A stretch of DNA of 64,000 nucleotides from Beggiatoa leptomitoformis. Lineage in GTDB: Bacteria; Pseudomonadota; Gammaproteobacteria; Beggiatoales; Beggiatoaceae. A model generated the notes under the pieces. The model searched no databases. It worked only from the letters and a program-made list of their open reading frames with translations, and was not told where the DNA came from. Shown piece by piece: positions 29,256 through 38,154 of the stretch; position 1 is the stretch's first letter; the number at the start of each line of letters is the position of its first letter. Made by a program: the position numbers and the translations under genes. The DNA lies in assembly GCF_001305575.3 (NCBI RefSeq), contig NZ_CP012373.2, forward strand, positions 1,302,001 through 1,366,000. Reading direction: 5' to 3'.

Positions 29256-29819
29256 TAATTTTTCATCTCTATTAGGACGTTTTAATGCCTCATCAAGTTT
29301 TAGCTTATCAATCAATTTACTACCTTTAAATTCGCGTTTCTGCTTAGTGCCAGCATCCAAGCGTTCGTTATTTTTCGTATCCACAGCCGCACCACCCGTT
29401 CTAGGGCTACGTGTCACTAAAGGACCTGCCAACGGTAGCGTAGTCTCTGTACGATAGTACCCAGCATTTTCCTTAGCTAATTGAATGGCTTCTTTAACAA
29501 TACTCTCACTTTCACCCATTCCCTGTGCAAAAGCTAAATTGGGTAAGGCTTGTTGTACACAAAAAGTCCAAACTGACTGAAACCGTTTTGCGTCTGTTTT
29601 ATCTTGAAAAATCGCTGTAAATGCGCCTCCTGCACGACGAGAAAATTTAACTTTTTTATCGAGTTCCAATGCTTTTAAAACCGATTGAACTAAATCATCT
29701 TCTGAATAACCACAGAGTTGTTCAATTTGTTCGCTCGCACCAATCATGTCTTTTAATTTGCTACTGTCAAGAATATAAGATTGAATTGATTTTGCTTCAA
29801 AAGTGTAAACAACGGGCAT
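29256..29819 (-). pseudogene. Cas10/Cmr2-like palm-domain protein, N-terminal fragment
   Basis: The ATG at 29819 starts a protein with VYTFEAKSIQSYILDSSKLK followed by DMIGASEQIEQLC, then RRAGGAFTAIF, close to the start of stand-alone Cas10/Cmr2-type palm proteins. After about 188 residues the frame enters the IS1 terminal repeat and stops at 29217, so the product is truncated. The family makes cyclic oligonucleotides or acts in type III CRISPR complexes; the active GGDD region is not present in this fragment. No cas gene or CRISPR array is nearby. Family assignment rests on the N-terminal motif only. Confidence 0.5.
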
Positions 29820-30025
29820 GAGATACTCCTGAGTGATTTATCAGATAAATTATTTAATAAGATTTGGATTTAACACTACTTATAGGTTATTTGTCAAAAG
29901 CGTAGTTCTACCTACATGACAGTTTTTACGATAAAATGATGCATAAATATTGTTGTGTAACAATGTGTTAAAATTTAATATTTATGTTACAGAATGTATT
30001 GTATAGGAACAGTACTATAAAAAGA

Positions 30026-30496
30026 TTAAATAGAACTCAGTAAAAAGAGCTCATCAATAGAACAATGTTGTTGTTTACGGAGAGTCTTAGCCTGAGCCCA
30101 TTTATGCTCAATAGGATTTAAATCAGGCGAATAAGGGGGTAAATATTCCAAGAGATGCCCAGCGTCTAAAATAGCCTGCTGAATGTCACTACGTTTATGA
30201 AAAGTGGCGTTATCCATCACAATCACAGAATTCTGAGGGAGTTTAGGAAGTAAGTCTTGGGTTATCCAAGCGAAAAAGACATCGGAATTAATCGCCCCAG
30301 AAACTAAAGAGATGGTTAATAAACAAAAATTGAGCAAAGCCCCGATGACATTAGTACGTCCCTTTGCATTCCAATCTTGCGTGCCAAAGCAACGTTCGCC
30401 GATAGGTGCATAACCAAAACGGCGTGGCATATCATGAGCAAAACCACTTTCATCGATGAAAACAATTTGCCTATCAGATTGTTTATAACGGTTCAT
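30026..30496 (-). CDS. IS630 transposase, DDE catalytic part
   Basis: About 156 residues with the IS630 catalytic triad: D in IVFIDESGFAHDMP, D in SVIVMDNATFHKR, and E in YSPDLNPIEHKWAQAK. It is in a different frame from the N-terminal part and would be joined to it through the A8 run. The coding part is intact, so the enzyme may be functional if slippage occurs. Confidence 0.82.
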   Translation of the reverse strand: MNRYKQSDRQIVFIDESGFAHDMPRRFGYAPIGERCFGTQDWNAKGRTNVIGALLNFCLLTISLVSGAINSDVFFAWITQDLLPKLPQNSVIVMDNATFHKRSDIQQAILDAGHLLEYLPPYSPDLNPIEHKWAQAKTLRKQQHCSIDELFLLSSI

Positions 30497-30848
30497 ATTG
30501 TCTTGGAAGATTTGCCGTGCTTCGGGGTTGGCTTTGGGGTGTTTGAGTGTTTTTTTTACGGCTAATCCCTAGACGTTTTAACGCATGGCGAATCCCGCCT
30601 TCCGTAATCCCAAAACGGGCTGCGCGTTCATAATGGTAAGCATCGGGATATAACGCCACATCTTGTCTTAAGGCTTCCATATCTATTTTAGTTGGTCTGT
30701 TACGTGTCCCTTTGGCTTCCAATACTTTGCTCCACCTGACGACGCTTGCGATGGCTATTTGAAAGCGTTTCGCTACCGCTGCTAGGGTGAGATTTTCTTC
30801 TTGTTTCACTTTTAATACTTTTTTACGGAAATCTATTGAATAGGTCAT
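30483..30848 (-). CDS. IS630 transposase, N-terminal HTH part
   Basis: 121 residues with a helix-turn-helix (LTLAAVAKRFQIAIASVVRW) and a second winged-helix-like part (YHYERAARFGITEGGIRHAL). The natural product continues into the next frame: eight A residues on the minus strand (complement of 30550-30557) lie where the reading must shift by +1 or -2. Either programmed slippage or an inactivating indel explains this. Confidence 0.8.
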   Translation of the reverse strand: MTYSIDFRKKVLKVKQEENLTLAAVAKRFQIAIASVVRWSKVLEAKGTRNRPTKIDMEALRQDVALYPDAYHYERAARFGITEGGIRHALKRLGISRKKNTQTPQSQPRSTANLPRQYEPL

Positions 30849-30881
30849 TTCTTATTCTCTTTTTAAAATACGGTTACTATA

Positions 30882-31174
30882 GTGATATTAAAATAAGAAG
30901 ACTGAAGAAATAGAAGCGTTTTAAGGTACTAAATTGTCCTAGCTGTAAGACCACACACATCGTGAAATACGGAAAAACCCGTGCAGGGACACAAAACTAT
31001 AAATGTCGGGAATGCGAACGATGATTAGCAGCCCACGCAGAAATACATAAGCCAAGAGACTTAAAAGTTCTTCATCTTTCTCCAAGAAGATAGAAAATCA
31101 CATCGGGGTTATCATTTTTTTCATTAATGATGACAACAACAATTACAACAAATCACTGCTTTTTTAGCACTAAC
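30882..31174 (+). pseudogene. Decayed and internally deleted IS1 copy
   Basis: The segment begins GTGATATTAAAATAAG, matching the inner part of the IS1 left repeat at 28498, continues with an InsA-like stretch (GKTRAGTQNYKCRECER, then a stop), then jumps to the InsB end (LSPRR-like to FINDD) and finishes with AATCACTGC and TTAGCAC as in the right repeat of the intact element. Most of InsB is missing, and the first 17 bases of the left end are lost at the IS630 insertion point. It is a dead relative of the intact IS1 1.6 kb away. With the terminator it fills the gap 30880-31224. Confidence 0.8.
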
Positions 31175-31206
31175 AAAAAAGCCACTCATCATGAGTGGCT
31201 TTTTTA
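31175..31206. terminator. Bidirectional intrinsic terminator of the sdh operon
   Basis: AAAAAAGCCACTCA pairs perfectly with TGAGTGGCTTTTTT around a 3-base loop. It lies 19 bases beyond the sdhB stop and works on both strands. Confidence 0.9.
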
Positions 31207-31224
31207 TACTAAACGCGGTACTGC

Positions 31225-32034
31225 TTAAACCTTTCTTTCCACCAATTTTTGTTTAATTGATGCAATTGCTTTAGCAGGATTTAGACCTTTAGGACAGGTT
31301 TTTGCGCAGTTCATGATGGTGTGGCAGCGGTATAAACGGAATGGGTCTTCTAAATCGTCTAAACGCTCACCAGTGGCTTCATCACGGCTGTCAATAATCC
31401 AGCGATAGGCTTGTAATAAAATTGCAGGACCTAAATATTGTTCGCCATTCCACCAGTAGCTGGGGCAACTGGTTGAACAACATGCGCATAAAATACATTC
31501 GTATAAACCATCTAACTTTGCACGTTCTTCTTTGGATTGTAAACGCTCACGGTCTGGCGGTGGGGGCGTTTGGGTTTGCATCCAAGGTTTGATAGAGGCG
31601 TATTGTGCGTAGAAATGGGTTAAGTCTGGCACTAAGTCTTTAATCACTGGCATGTGAGGCAAAGGATGAATAACGACATCGCCTTTAATCTCACTGATGG
31701 CTTTCGTACACGCTAATGTATTTGAACCTTTACCGCCAAACTCCGCGCTATCGCCAATATTCATGGCACAAGAACCACAAATTCCTTCACGGCAAGAACG
31801 GCGGAAAGTTACGGAAGGGTCTATTTCGTTTTTGATTTTAATCAATGCATCCAGAATCATCGGGCCGCATTTATCTAAATCAATTTCATAGGTTTCCAGA
31901 TGTGGGTTTTCGCCTGTGTCTGGATTCCAACGGTAAATTACAAAACGTTTAACCTGCTTTGCGTCCGTCACCGTATTAAAAGGTTTTTTGCCTTTTTTCA
32001 CTACAGAATTCGCTGGAAGTTTAAACTCAGCCAT
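31225..32034 (-). CDS. sdhB: Succinate dehydrogenase iron-sulfur subunit
   Basis: 269 residues, somewhat longer than the E. coli protein at its N-terminus. The [2Fe-2S] ligands are in [12 protein letters not shown], the [4Fe-4S] ligands in [16 protein letters not shown], and the [3Fe-4S] part in [17 protein letters not shown]. It passes electrons from the flavoprotein to quinone in complex II of the inner membrane. It is the last gene of sdhCDAB, 91 bases after sdhA. Confidence 0.96.
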   Translation of the reverse strand: MAEFKLPANSVVKKGKKPFNTVTDAKQVKRFVIYRWNPDTGENPHLETYEIDLDKCGPMILDALIKIKNEIDPSVTFRRSCREGICGSCAMNIGDSAEFGGKGSNTLACTKAISEIKGDVVIHPLPHMPVIKDLVPDLTHFYAQYASIKPWMQTQTPPPPDRERLQSKEERAKLDGLYECILCACCSTSCPSYWWNGEQYLGPAILLQAYRWIIDSRDEATGERLDDLEDPFRLYRCHTIMNCAKTCPKGLNPAKAIASIKQKLVERKV

Positions 32035-32125
32035 TGCATACCTCGTTTCGGTTCTTCAATCAATACCTATTTATAAAACAGGTAGATACTAAAATACATC
32101 ACACAACATGGGTGAAGCGATTGGA

Positions 32126-33919
32126 TTAATACACCCGTTTCTTCGGTGCAACGTAGTGCATCTCGTCAGTTAAGGTGTAAGCATGAACGGGGCGATAGTC
32201 GATTTTTGTATTGCCTTGTTCATCTAACCAAATCAATGTGTGTTTCATCCATTCGTCATCGTTACGATCAGGATAATCTTCACGCGCATGTGCGCCACGA
32301 CTTTCTTTCCGATTTAAGGCGGCATTCATGGTGACGACGGCTTGACCCCGTAAATTGTCTAACTCTAAGGTTTCAATTAAATCAGAGTTCCACACTAAAG
32401 AGCGGTCAGACACGCCAACATTGTCAAAAGATTTGTAAACATCAGTAATCTTTTGAGAACCTTCTTTGAGAGATTCCCCTGTACGGAACACGGCTGCATC
32501 ATTTTGCATGACTTTTTGCATGGCTAAACGGATTTCAGCCGTTGAGGATGAGCCTTTTGCATGGCGCAATTTATCTAAGTGGGCTAACGCATTCTCACCC
32601 GCATCTTTTGCTAAGGCTTTTTGTGTTTTCCAATCTTTGCTTAATTCTGCACAACGTAATGAAGCAGCACGACCAAAGACAACCAAGTCTAACAAGGAGT
32701 TAGAACCTAAACGGTTTGCACCATGTACGGATACGCAAGCGGCCTCGCCAATGGCCATCAAACCGGGAACAACGCTATCAGGATTACCATCTTTAAGGGT
32801 AACTACTTCACCATGATAGTTAGTTGGAATACCGCCCATGTTGTAATGCACGGTTGGCAATACAGGAATGGGTTCTTTGCTGACATCTACGCCTGCGAAA
32901 ATCCGCGCGGTTTCAGCAATACCGGGTAACCGTTCATGAATGACTTCTGCACCTAAATGCTCTAAATGTAGATGGATATGGTCATGACCTGCACCCACAC
33001 CGCGACCTTCACGGATTTCAATGGTCATAGAACGGCTAACCACATCACGTGATGCTAAATCTTTTGCATTCGGGGCGTAACGTTCCATAAAGCGTTCACC
33101 TGATGAATTGGTTAAGAAACCACCTTCACCACGCACGCCTTCAGTAATCAGGCAACCCGCACCGTAAATGCCTGTTGGATGGAATTGTACGAACTCCATA
33201 TCTTGTAGGGCAATACCTGCACGCAGTGCCATACCGCCGCCATCACCTGTACAGGTATGGGCAGAAGTTGCGGAGAAGTAAGCGCGACCATAACCACCGG
33301 TAGCGAGTACGGTCATTTGCGCCCGAAAGCGATGAATAACCCCTTCTGCCATGTCTAATGCCATTACGCCACGACATGCACCATCGGCATCCATGATTAA
33401 ATCAAGGGCGAAAAATTCAATAAAGAATTCAGCCTGATGCTTTAAGGATTGTTGGTAAAGTGTGTGCAACATGGCATGACCTGTACGGTCAGCGGCGGCG
33501 CAAGTCCGTTGTGCAGTGCCTTCACCAAAATTTGTCGTCATTCCACCGAAAGGACGTTGATAAATCTTACCTTCTTCTGTCCGCGAAAACGGTACGCCAT
33601 AATGTTCTAATTCAATAATTGCAGGCACGGCTTCACGACACATATACTCGATGGCATCTTGGTCGCCTAACCAGTCAGAGCCTTTAACGGTGTCGTACAT
33701 GTGCCAACGCCAATCATCCGCACCCATATTGCCTAAAGAAGCACTGATGCCCCCTTGAGCGGCAACGGTATGGCTACGGGTTGGGAAAACTTTGGTTAAA
33801 CAGGCTGTTTTTAAGCCTTTTTCTGCCATCCCAAAAGTAGCACGTAACCCTGCACCACCCGCACCGACCACCACGACATCGTAGGTATGATCAATAATTT
33901 TATAAGCTGTCGTAGTCAA
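32126..33919 (-). CDS. sdhA: Succinate dehydrogenase flavoprotein subunit
   Basis: 597 residues from a TTG start at 33919. The Rossmann motif [16 protein letters not shown], the FAD-linking His in SHTVAAQGG, and the active-site segments QFHPTGIYG and [10 protein letters not shown] are intact. I prefer the TTG because GGGAGG lies five bases upstream and the protein then begins with the conserved [13 protein letters not shown]; the longer ATG form from 33970 would overlap sdhD by 50 bases. It oxidises succinate to fumarate in the TCA cycle. Confidence 0.93.
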   Translation of the reverse strand: MTTTAYKIIDHTYDVVVVGAGGAGLRATFGMAEKGLKTACLTKVFPTRSHTVAAQGGISASLGNMGADDWRWHMYDTVKGSDWLGDQDAIEYMCREAVPAIIELEHYGVPFSRTEEGKIYQRPFGGMTTNFGEGTAQRTCAAADRTGHAMLHTLYQQSLKHQAEFFIEFFALDLIMDADGACRGVMALDMAEGVIHRFRAQMTVLATGGYGRAYFSATSAHTCTGDGGGMALRAGIALQDMEFVQFHPTGIYGAGCLITEGVRGEGGFLTNSSGERFMERYAPNAKDLASRDVVSRSMTIEIREGRGVGAGHDHIHLHLEHLGAEVIHERLPGIAETARIFAGVDVSKEPIPVLPTVHYNMGGIPTNYHGEVVTLKDGNPDSVVPGLMAIGEAACVSVHGANRLGSNSLLDLVVFGRAASLRCAELSKDWKTQKALAKDAGENALAHLDKLRHAKGSSSTAEIRLAMQKVMQNDAAVFRTGESLKEGSQKITDVYKSFDNVGVSDRSLVWNSDLIETLELDNLRGQAVVTMNAALNRKESRGAHAREDYPDRNDDEWMKHTLIWLDEQGNTKIDYRPVHAYTLTDEMHYVAPKKRVY

Positions 33920-33920
33920 G

Positions 33921-34301
33921 TTAGCCTCCCAACGCAATCCGTAAAACGGCAACAATTCCCGCAACCGCAATCACGACTGCAAGCAATTTAATAAAAATAA
34001 GCATAACGAACTTACTGAAATCAATGTGGAAATAATCCTCAATGACAATTTGTAAGCCCAATACCGCATGATAAACCGTTGCCAGAATCAATAAAATTAA
34101 CGTGACAGTGACAAAAGGGGTTTTAACCCATGTACTGACTGCAACGTAATCTTTGCCTGCCAATGAAATAATAGAAGCCACAAACCACAACAATAAAGGA
34201 ATCAACGCTAAAGCGGAAACCCGTTGTGCGATAAAATGTCCTGTGCCTTCTTTTGCTGACCCTAAGCCGCGTACTCGCCCTAACGGTGTCTGTAAACGCA
34301 T
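33921..34301 (-). CDS. sdhD: Succinate dehydrogenase membrane anchor subunit D
   Basis: 126 residues with three membrane helices and the conserved [16 protein letters not shown] start of helix I; the later [14 protein letters not shown] segment carries the probable haem-ligand His. It overlaps sdhA closely (one base between its stop and the TTG). With SdhC it binds haem b and quinone. Confidence 0.92.
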   Translation of the reverse strand: MRLQTPLGRVRGLGSAKEGTGHFIAQRVSALALIPLLLWFVASIISLAGKDYVAVSTWVKTPFVTVTLILLILATVYHAVLGLQIVIEDYFHIDFSKFVMLIFIKLLAVVIAVAGIVAVLRIALGG

Positions 34302-34314
34302 TCTTCACATTCTC

Positions 34315-34698
34315 CTACAGAATAAAAGCTAACAGCCAAGCCAAGCCAGTTAAAACCACAGTCATCACTAAAACCAGCTTACCATTTGCTTCAGCCGTTT
34401 TAATGTCTAAACCGTGTCCCATATCCCAAAACAGATGACGAATGCCATTTGCTAAGTGATAAAACAGAGAGACTGACCAAGCGAACAACAAGAGCAAACC
34501 GATCCATGAACCGATTAACCCCTGCGCAGTTGCGTAGGATTCTTGCCCGCCTGCAATAGCAGACAACCAATAGACCAAAGCGATAGTTCCAATAGAGAGA
34601 AATACTCCCGTTGCGCGATGCACGATAGAAGTAAAAGACGTGAATTGGGGTTTATAAATTTGCAGGTGAGGCGACAGAGGACGCTGATGCACGGGCAT
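34315..34698 (-). CDS. sdhC: Succinate dehydrogenase cytochrome b subunit
   Basis: 127 residues opening with RPLSPHLQIYKPQFTSFTSI and the motif IVHRATGVFLSIG, three membrane helices, and HLANGIRHLFWDMGHG with the haem ligand His. It is the first gene of the operon, preceded by agaggtaag. Nothing between it and the accessory gene at 34861 suggests co-transcription beyond shared direction; the gap is 162 bases. Confidence 0.94.
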   Translation of the reverse strand: MPVHQRPLSPHLQIYKPQFTSFTSIVHRATGVFLSIGTIALVYWLSAIAGGQESYATAQGLIGSWIGLLLLFAWSVSLFYHLANGIRHLFWDMGHGLDIKTAEANGKLVLVMTVVLTGLAWLLAFIL

Positions 34699-34860
34699 AA
34701 CAAAACTTACCTCTTAGACAGGGTTAAACAAAAAATGTTGCAGTACGGAAAAAATAGACTACGAGTAAAGTCGAGCATTTTATGATAAAGATAAGGGAAT
34801 ATAAATAGTCATCATCAATTGATTTAATTATTTCATGATAAAAATTACTTTTTGCAGGTT

Positions 34861-36237
34861 TTAAAAGCTATAAGGGTAGATATGGCGGGAGAAGTGGAAG
34901 AGGAAAGAATTGGAGTTATTAAATTGGTCGTAAAATGCGTTTACATCTATCTCATGTACTACGGTTAAAGAAACTTCATTATTCCCGATAGTATTAGTAG
35001 GCATTAAATCTTTGTTGGTAATTTTAACTGTTAAAAGATGTAACCAAAAAAACTTATAAAAATCCTCCTTTGTAAGTTTTGTACTTATATTACAATCTCT
35101 TTTAAAACTTACTGAATCTGTTTGTTTTTTTATCACTTTATCTAGCACAACGCTATCCCAAAAAGTCTTTTTAACCGTTGTGTAAAACTTCGTTAGGTCT
35201 ATTTTTTTCTCGTTGTAAATTGTCGCTATTTCTTTTTCTTCGAGAAACAAACTAAAAAGAAGACGTTCAAAAGGTGTTGGCTTGTCAGGTAACTCGAACA
35301 TACAACGCATTGCAATAATGAATAAAAATGCAACGCTAGACTCATCAAAATTACCGTTGATAGAATTATGAGCTAGTGCATTTCTAGCTTCTTTCATGAT
35401 AATACCACAAGCCTTTATATACAGAGCAATTTTAGATTTTTCACCTAAATTCGACACATTAGCATTATCCTCCCACTCATGCGCCAATGTACGAACAAAC
35501 AACTTATAATCTTTAGCTTTATCAGCAGGTTCTGCTAAAGAAAAAAACTTTTCTAAAGTGTCTAAATAATCCACCATGCTGGTTTTTAAATCATTAATTT
35601 CAGGCTTATTTCTGAGAAATTCTTTAAATCGAATTTTTTTAGCATCAGTCCCAATTAATTTTTTAATAAATTGGCAGGCGTTAATAATACCTCGTCTTAA
35701 GGTTAAATAAGGGCGTTGTTCTTGTGCTTTTAACCAAGCGCGTAGTTTTTCGTAACCAACATCATTTTTTTCAAAAGACTCTGGCGCATGGGGAATATGT
35801 ATTTTTCTATATTTTTCTTTAAGCTCACTTAATTTAATGTTTACACCTGTGAGAAATCGAATGTTTTCACGTGGAAAACCTGCATAAATGAGAAAATTGT
35901 ATAGATATAATCCACCTTTATTATGCTGGTAGTTTTTAGGGATTTCTGCATTAGGGTCAACTAGTTCACTTAAATTTAAATCAAGTAACACCGTATCAAT
36001 AGACGCTAAAATATCCGCCTCAGAAATTTTCTCAAAATCATGATAATGCCGACATAACATTACTTCATGAGCAGATTGAGTATTTTTAATTAACTTTGAT
36101 AGTTTCTCGGGATTTTTTCTAAAGTCTGTTGTGCGTGAACTTATTCTTAAATCAGGGACTAACTCTTGAAAAATGCTAGTACACATTGCTTCAATATCGT
36201 CAACACCGCCAAAATCTTCAACCCATAAAATCTTCAT
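34861..36237 (-). CDS. Receiver-like protein with large helical C-terminal domain
   Basis: 458 residues. The N-terminus resembles a response-regulator receiver: MKILWVEDFGG supplies the acidic pair E7/D8, and DTVLLDLNLSELVD supplies a phospho-acceptor D86, followed by an unusually long insert and a NIRFLTGVN strand. The rest (about 165-458) is helical, with an unrecognised domain containing DNANVSNLGEKSKIALYI and RNALAHNSINGNF; the latter resembles the RNALAH-type helices seen in some HEPN-like or DUF4145-like domains, a loose impression only. Its start overlaps the stop of the upstream Sel1-kinase gene by 4 bases (ATGA), so the two form a coupled signalling pair. Output is unknown. Confidence 0.7.
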   Translation of the reverse strand: MKILWVEDFGGVDDIEAMCTSIFQELVPDLRISSRTTDFRKNPEKLSKLIKNTQSAHEVMLCRHYHDFEKISEADILASIDTVLLDLNLSELVDPNAEIPKNYQHNKGGLYLYNFLIYAGFPRENIRFLTGVNIKLSELKEKYRKIHIPHAPESFEKNDVGYEKLRAWLKAQEQRPYLTLRRGIINACQFIKKLIGTDAKKIRFKEFLRNKPEINDLKTSMVDYLDTLEKFFSLAEPADKAKDYKLFVRTLAHEWEDNANVSNLGEKSKIALYIKACGIIMKEARNALAHNSINGNFDESSVAFLFIIAMRCMFELPDKPTPFERLLFSLFLEEKEIATIYNEKKIDLTKFYTTVKKTFWDSVVLDKVIKKQTDSVSFKRDCNISTKLTKEDFYKFFWLHLLTVKITNKDLMPTNTIGNNEVSLTVVHEIDVNAFYDQFNNSNSFLFHFSRHIYPYSF

Positions 36238-37943
36238 ATTAAGTTATCCTGATGCATTTGCATTGTGACGGTAAAAATTTCGTTTTCTTCTTTTTTAATA
36301 AGTGTTGATTGTTTTAATAACGTTAGTAATTGCTCAATAAAAGATAAGCCTTTTTTACTATGTTCTTCAGTGTAACGTGTTGCGCTCACAAAAGTATTTT
36401 GACAAGAAAAACAATAAAACTCGTTTTCTTTTGTCCAATAAATTTTAATGGGTTTATCTGCTGAATATCTGATTGCGTTATAAATTAGCTCTGAGAAAAT
36501 AGAAAAGAAAAAAGTAAACCGTTTACCCTTTTCTTTGAAAATCAACGTATCAGTTTCAAGACTTATTTCAAAAATATCAAAGTTTTTCTTAATCCATTCA
36601 AACCGTTTTTCTGCGGATTTATCAGACATAATCACGATTTCTTTAATAAAAGATTGACGTAGTGTATCGCATTCTGATTCGGTTAAGTGTGGAAAAAATT
36701 TATTTAAATAATCATTAGAATGTTGAAAGAAAAGGCGGTTTAATGTTTGTTGCAATGAAAATGCTAAGACTTGTTGGATGTTTCCTTGTCCCGTATTATC
36801 TTCTTGCCAACTCGTTATAAAATCATTGGGGTCAGTAATATATTGTTTAAATGTATTAATTAAATTGCTAGTAATCGAGAAAGTTGTAGAAAGTGACAAA
36901 ATACGCAATACCGCCTCAAATTTTTGAGGGTCTTGCTCATAGTTTGTCCCTAAATCTTTGATGATAAGACGCATACTTTCATTCACCGTCCCCAAACTAT
37001 TATTTAATGTATGGGTTAAAAACGACAACATTTCTTTATCTGCTTTTTCTTTTGCTTCTTGTCTTTCGATATCGATTAATTCATTCATTGCAGTTTGGCG
37101 AATAAAACGCATAACTGCTTCTTGATTTTCCTCATTTATACCTTGTATTTCCTCTAAAAGATTTGAATTAACTTCTTTATCATCTGTAATCTCACGTAGA
37201 TATTCTTTAGCTTTAGCGAAATCAACAGAACCCCATTCACCTTGTTTATAAGCCCGTGCTAGACGATATTGTGCAAGGGTAGCGATATTTTTATCATTTG
37301 TTTGCTGAGCGGCTTTTTGAAACCATTCAAAAGCCTTTTCATAACTTTTGGCAACCCCTTTCCCTTCTAAATAATGAATACCTAAATTATATTGAGCTTG
37401 AGCGTCCCCTTGATTAGCCGCTTTTTGAAACCATTCAAAAGCCTTTTCATAGCTTTGTGCTACGTCTTTTCCTTGGTTATAACAACTGCCTAAAGCTCGT
37501 TGAGCTTGAGCGTCCCCTTGATTAGCCGCTTTTTGAAACCATTCAAAAGCCTTTTCATAGCTTTGTGCTACGCCTTTTCCTTCTTCATAATAAACGCCTA
37601 AATTATATTGAGCTTGAGCGTCCCCTTGATTAGCCGCTTTTTGAAGCCATTCAAAAGCCTTTTCATAACTTTTGGCAACCCCTTTCCCTTCTAAATAATG
37701 AATACTTAAAATAAATTGAGCTTGAGCGTGCTCTTGATTAGCCGCTTTTTCAAACCATTCAACCGCTTTTTTATGATTTTGGCTTACGCTTTTTCCCTTT
37801 AAATAACAAAAGCCTAACATAAATTGTGCTTGAGCATTTCCCTTTTTAGCCTCTCTTTCCCATTGTTTAAATAGTTTTGGCGTTACTTTAATTTCCTGTG
37901 TTTGTTCTTCTTTCGGTTTTTTACGACTAGGAGGAGTTTCCAT
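36234..37943 (-). CDS. Sel1-repeat histidine-kinase-like protein
   Basis: 569 residues. Six Sel1-type repeats of 36 residues (about 25-250), with units such as NQGDAQAQYNLGVYYEEGKG, form an N-terminal solenoid. Next comes a helix with a possible phospho-acceptor His near 311 (SFLTHTLNNSLGTV) and a GHKL-type ATPase-like region: N-box near 486 (SELIYNAIRYSADKPIK) and a short HSKKGLSFIEQLLTLL near 534 in place of the classical G2 box. The protein looks cytoplasmic. It overlaps the receiver-like gene, its probable partner. Sel1 repeats usually mediate protein contacts, so the solenoid may sense or bind another protein. Confidence 0.75.
   Translation of the reverse strand: METPPSRKKPKEEQTQEIKVTPKLFKQWEREAKKGNAQAQFMLGFCYLKGKSVSQNHKKAVEWFEKAANQEHAQAQFILSIHYLEGKGVAKSYEKAFEWLQKAANQGDAQAQYNLGVYYEEGKGVAQSYEKAFEWFQKAANQGDAQAQRALGSCYNQGKDVAQSYEKAFEWFQKAANQGDAQAQYNLGIHYLEGKGVAKSYEKAFEWFQKAAQQTNDKNIATLAQYRLARAYKQGEWGSVDFAKAKEYLREITDDKEVNSNLLEEIQGINEENQEAVMRFIRQTAMNELIDIERQEAKEKADKEMLSFLTHTLNNSLGTVNESMRLIIKDLGTNYEQDPQKFEAVLRILSLSTTFSITSNLINTFKQYITDPNDFITSWQEDNTGQGNIQQVLAFSLQQTLNRLFFQHSNDYLNKFFPHLTESECDTLRQSFIKEIVIMSDKSAEKRFEWIKKNFDIFEISLETDTLIFKEKGKRFTFFFSIFSELIYNAIRYSADKPIKIYWTKENEFYCFSCQNTFVSATRYTEEHSKKGLSFIEQLLTLLKQSTLIKKEENEIFTVTMQMHQDNLI
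37260..37870 (-). repeat. 108-base Sel1 coding repeats, near-identical units
   Basis: The stretches TTTTTGAAACCATTCAAAAG and CTTGAGCGTCCCCTTGATTA recur at 108-base steps between about 37310 and 37720. The middle four units are almost identical at DNA level, which points to recent duplication or conversion of this part of the gene. Confidence 0.85.
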
Positions 37944-38154
37944 TTATTTATCCTGTAGGGTGGATTATTAGACATTAATTATCAGCGTTTTTTATGGTTA
38001 GGGCTGTAGATTTTATTGTGCTTTAATCACTTTAAATACAATCTCACTCACTAGCTTAAATAGTCAATTTTAGGCTGTATTTCAATCATGAAAATAAATT
38101 ATAATATTCTGATAATCCTTAAAATTGTATAAATTCTGATGTAAACAATTTATC

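Larger units (their letters stand above)
30004..30879 (-). mobile_element. IS630-family insertion sequence
   Basis: An 876-base element with imperfect terminal inverted repeats (TAGGAACAGTACTATAAAAAG at left reduced to about 20 matching positions; the right end complement begins TAGTAACCGTATTTTAAAAAG) and a TA duplication at 30002-30003 and 30880-30881, as expected for IS630/Tc1-mariner elements. It carries two overlapping frames on the minus strand that together make a full transposase. It has landed at the edge of an IS1 wreck. Confidence 0.85.

Noticed and set aside
28472-29264. Target-site duplication of the IS1 element
   Set aside because: CGAATAGTG on the left and TAATTTTTC on the right do not match, so no duplication can be claimed.
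37955-37995. TGTAGGGTGGATTATTAG word upstream of the Sel1 gene as another hairpin repeat
   Set aside because: Only half of the palindrome is present; no complementary arm follows.
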